Below, in pieces: positions 61,623 to 64,000 of a DNA stretch of 64,000 nucleotides (positions within the stretch are counted from its first letter, which is position 1; each line of letters begins with the position of its first letter). Below the pieces are notes generated by a model that was not told the DNA's origin, did not search any database, and saw only the letters and a program-made list of their open reading frames with translations. Made by a program: the position numbers and the translations under genes. Origin of the DNA: an uncultured Clostridia bacterium (GTDB lineage: Bacteria; Bacillota; Clostridia; Tissierellales; Peptoniphilaceae); assembly GCA_947254025.1 (NCBI GenBank), contig CAMYBS010000006.1, forward strand, positions 6,115 through 70,114, read 5' to 3'.

Positions 61623-62941
61623 TCTTCTTCCTCCATATATTGTTTAAGAAGTGGGAGCAAAGTTTCTCTATCGTTCTCAAGCTCCCCAAGACTCACTTTC
61701 TCCTTAATTTTGCCAAGCGCACTTTTAAATTTCTTACTTGGCTTGTATCCCATGGCAATCAAATCATCACCACTAACCGCAAGTTTTAACACACCACTGT
61801 CGTCCAAACTTGCCTCTATCTCTTTTATGTAAGATGTAAATTTATTTATATTGTCAAGCTCCCTACCAGGTCTCGTAGCAACAGTATCAGCTCTAATTAG
61901 GTCAAGGTAACGATAGATATTGTCCTTGCCATAATAATTATAAAGCCTTCTTACAGCCTTGATGCCAAAGTTTGGGTCCTGCTTCATATGCTTTAAAATA
62001 AGGTCATGAACTAGTTTTATAGTCTTTTTATCATAATTAAATTTTTTCAAAATATCAACTGCCATCTCGGCACCGACCTTGTCGTGATCGTAGTAGCGCG
62101 ACACGTCCCCATCTTCAGAGCGTGTCAATGGTTTTGCAACGTCATGAAATAGAGCCGCAAGACGTGTAGCAAGGTCCTTTTCAGTAGCTTCCACCGCCTT
62201 CATAGTATGCGTAAATAAATCATAGCTATGATAAGGATTGTTCTGGTCGTAATTAAACTCTCTATCTATATCAGGTAAAACTTCCTTTAATAGTCTCAAA
62301 TCATGCATAAGAGTAAACGCGTAATGAGCATTGTCAAGAAGCAAAATCTTATTAAACTCCTCTCTGAACTTATCCATAGAAAGAGTTTTTACATAAGGTG
62401 CATATTTCTTCGCAGCCTTAAAAGTTTCTCCTTCTATCTCAAAGCCTAGCTTTGCAGCAAAACGCACTAAGCGAAGTATCCTTAAGTAGTCCTTGGCAAA
62501 GCTTTCGTATGGATCAATCACTGTTCGTAAAATTTTAGCGTCGAGGTCCTTCTTGGCATCCAAAAAATCATATATCTTCTTGTTCTCATCCATGAGCATG
62601 GTGTTGATGGTGAAGTCGCGCCTAATAAGGTCTTCCTTGACATCGTCTGTAAAGCTTAATGTGCTAGGGTGCCTACCGTCGCGGTAGCCCGCCTCGCGTC
62701 TAAATGTAGTTATCTCTACCGAAGGCTCGCCCTTAATCTTAACAGAGCCATAGTTCATAAACTTAGTATCAAGCTCATAGTCACTTAAAAGACTAGCCAC
62801 TTCATCAGGCTTCTTTGCAGTACATATGTCGATATCATAGACATCCTTGCATAGCAAATAGTCCCTCACAGCACCTCCAACAATGTATGAGGAACCCTTC
62901 AAGCTTTTCAATACATCAATCGCGTAGTCTAAATTTTTCAT
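61619..62941 (-). CDS. cca: CCA tRNA nucleotidyltransferase with HD domain
   Basis: A 440-aa class II polymerase that adds or repairs tRNA CCA ends. The head domain has SYIVGGAVRDYLL and YDIDICTAKKPDEV with catalytic Asp residues, FRREAGYRDGRHP, and RRDFTINTMLMDE. The RLVRFAAKLGFEIEGET neck follows. A C-terminal HD phosphohydrolase segment has LFHDVAKPLTR. I start at ATG 62941, which is only 10 nt beyond a TATAAT box and lacks an SD site, so the message looks almost leaderless. The tRNAs in this window carry encoded CCA, so repair is its likely main job. Confidence 0.95.
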   Translation of the reverse strand: MKNLDYAIDVLKSLKGSSYIVGGAVRDYLLCKDVYDIDICTAKKPDEVASLLSDYELDTKFMNYGSVKIKGEPSVEITTFRREAGYRDGRHPSTLSFTDDVKEDLIRRDFTINTMLMDENKKIYDFLDAKKDLDAKILRTVIDPYESFAKDYLRILRLVRFAAKLGFEIEGETFKAAKKYAPYVKTLSMDKFREEFNKILLLDNAHYAFTLMHDLRLLKEVLPDIDREFNYDQNNPYHSYDLFTHTMKAVEATEKDLATRLAALFHDVAKPLTRSEDGDVSRYYDHDKVGAEMAVDILKKFNYDKKTIKLVHDLILKHMKQDPNFGIKAVRRLYNYYGKDNIYRYLDLIRADTVATRPGRELDNINKFTSYIKEIEASLDDSGVLKLAVSGDDLIAMGYKPSKKFKSALGKIKEKVSLGELENDRETLLPLLKQYMEEEE

Positions 62942-62951
62942 AATATAAAGA

Positions 62952-62980
62952 ATTATACCATATATGTAAGAAAAAATCAA
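62952..62980 (-). promoter_or_regulatory. Promoter of cca-glmM operon
   Basis: TTGATT (complement 62975-62980), 17 bp, TATAAT (complement 62952-62957), with an extended TGG before the -10. The start site falls 3-4 nt before the cca ATG. Confidence 0.82.
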
Positions 62981-62984
62981 AATT

Positions 62985-63020
62985 TCAAAAAGAAAACAGC
63001 CACATCATGATGTAGCTGTT
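62985..63020 (-). terminator. Terminator of partial surface-protein gene
   Basis: AACAGC (62995-63000) pairs with GCTGTT (63015-63020), and ACATCA/TGATGT extend the stem with one mismatch. TTTTCTTTTT follows on the minus strand. It ends next to the cca -35 box. Confidence 0.85.
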
Positions 63021-63041
63021 AATCAATTATAAAATTTCTTT

Positions 63042-64000
63042 CTATTTTGCTAATTTTACATTACGAAAATCACCTAATATAAAGTAATTAGCATCATAAT
63101 GTTTGTTATTATTTATATATTCCATAAAGTTTAAATTTGGTATATCTGCTACATAATATGAGTAGTATTTAAATATTACTTTATCTATTACAAAATTACC
63201 ATTCTTTTTTATATATTCTTTTACATCCGAAGAAGTATTTAAAACTGCACCTTCCGTTGTTATATAAAAACTTGGAAAACTAGACCATACTATAAAAGGA
63301 GTTTCTCCAGGATGCTTTATTAACCCTATCGGTGTTACATCTATAAGTCCAGTTGCATCATATACTTTTGGCTTATTATTAAAAGCAAAATCAATTAAAT
63401 CAGTTCCCCAATAACCAGATTTTTCTCTGTTAAAATCTTTACATTGTCTTTTAAATTCTTCCTTAGGTATTTCTCTTACATTATCACCAGTAAAATATTT
63501 TATAAACTTAGTTATGTTTAAAAGAAGACTAGATTCTGGATTTCCACTCTTTATATCATTAACAACTTCGCTGTATGACTCATCATAGAAAGAATGTCCT
63601 TTTGTTATTATTGCAGTACCTACTCTTTGGTCATTTTTATTTGGTTTGAAAATGTTAAAATTTGATGGACCTTTTGCAATAGCATCTACCTTTTTAAATG
63701 GTGTACCTGTAGTATATTCAAGAACAGTTCCTTTAAAGAAAGTAGTCGAACCATCTGGATTCTGAATAAAATCTTCTGGCTTTAATTTAATTGTGTATCC
63801 ACTGTTAAAATCTACTGTTACACCATCTTGACCTATAGTATGCATAGGTAGCTCTTCCGGTTTTGGTATTCTTTGTCCACTTGCTGTTACCCATGCTAGA
63901 TTTTTATTTTGTGTAGGTCTTGGTGTTGGTGTTGTTTGTTGTTGGGCTGTTGTTACTCCTGTGCCTGCGCCTGGTGTTAGGACTACTTCCTTTGCTTTAT
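63042..64000 (-). CDS. Hypothetical surface protein, 5' end outside window
   Basis: The frame is open from the stop at 63042 to the window edge, giving 319 visible residues without a start; the internal ATG at 63845 is not the true start. The first visible part is a Thr/Pro/Gln linker (QQTTPTPRPTQ), as in wall or exported proteins. A domain of about 280 residues follows, beginning LAWVTASGQRIPKPEELP, with a central HSFYDESYSEV segment and a Tyr-rich end (FKYYSYYVADI). I recognise no family. A terminator follows. Confidence 0.75.
   Translation of the reverse strand, partial: KAKEVVLTPGAGTGVTTAQQQTTPTPRPTQNKNLAWVTASGQRIPKPEELPMHTIGQDGVTVDFNSGYTIKLKPEDFIQNPDGSTTFFKGTVLEYTTGTPFKKVDAIAKGPSNFNIFKPNKNDQRVGTAIITKGHSFYDESYSEVVNDIKSGNPESSLLLNITKFIKYFTGDNVREIPKEEFKRQCKDFNREKSGYWGTDLIDFAFNNKPKVYDATGLIDVTPIGLIKHPGETPFIVWSSFPSFYITTEGAVLNTSSDVKEYIKKNGNFVIDKVIFKYYSYYVADIPNLNFMEYINNNKHYDANYFILGDFRNVKLAK

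Overview
The window looks like chromosomal DNA from a low-GC, Gram-positive, strictly anaerobic bacterium of the Firmicutes. A Tissierellia/Peptoniphilaceae-like amino-acid fermenter is my best guess, but that is an inference. Supporting signs are a T-box leader on thrS, a cobalamin riboswitch over an anaerobic corrin operon, selenocysteine machinery, SLH surface proteins and GGAGG ribosome binding sites. Promoters often match TTGACA-N17-TATAAT exactly. A yabO-divIC-yabR-tilS-hpt-ftsH-coaX gene order typical of Firmicutes is present but without its sporulation genes. Almost everything lies on the minus strand. The only plus-strand unit is an ABC-transporter trio at 33950-38454.

Layout. 1-2735: 5' part of thrS with its T-box leader, then tRNA-Arg, -Leu, -Lys and -His genes read from two consensus promoters. 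2735-6000: a lipoprotein/EamA exporter pair and a proline-linker surface protein. 6080-19865: one 13.5 kb riboswitch-headed operon for anaerobic cobalamin synthesis (a cbiK-cbiL fusion, then cobD, cbiA, C, D, E, T, F, G, H, J, a Cys-rich protein, cobU, cobS, cobC), ending in a TraX-family and an SLH-domain gene. 19892-24098: a two-component system, a small YkvA-like protein, cobQ and cbiB. 24187-31590: a glutaredoxin-like gene and the map-MATE-DUF1667-ppi-asnS-leuS operon. 31714-39720: a metal P-type ATPase, the ABC trio and a phosphodiester glycosidase-family protein. 39809-43659: panT-like, coaX, dusB and a DUF819 carrier. 43758-49034: ftsH, hpt, tilS, S1 protein, divIC, rqcP and hup. 49172-56396: comEA, selD, selA, selB, an orphan response regulator and a SpoVB-like flippase. 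56564-57063: a 19-bp tandem repeat and tmRNA. 57137-64000: a cca-glmM-mnmA-citC-like-GNAT operon and a partial surface protein.

The most interesting signal is in the corrin amidases. Both enzymes that normally take ammonia from glutamine have lost their glutaminase. CobQ (279 aa) lacks the whole GATase domain between its synthetase domain and a retained C-terminal tail. CbiA keeps a GATase-like fold but has Gly314 where the nucleophilic Cys belongs and no HLH-type His motif. The simplest reading is an ammonia-dependent cobyrinate amidation pathway, which would suit an ammonia-producing anaerobe.

Other notable points: SelD is itself a selenoprotein, with an in-frame TGA and a SECIS-like hairpin. 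The orphan regulator in the sel operon has Glu in place of the phospho-acceptor Asp. CbiK and CbiL are fused. The cca mRNA appears nearly leaderless. TraX-family and SLH genes sit inside the B12 operon. All identifications come from reading motifs and order; no database search was run.
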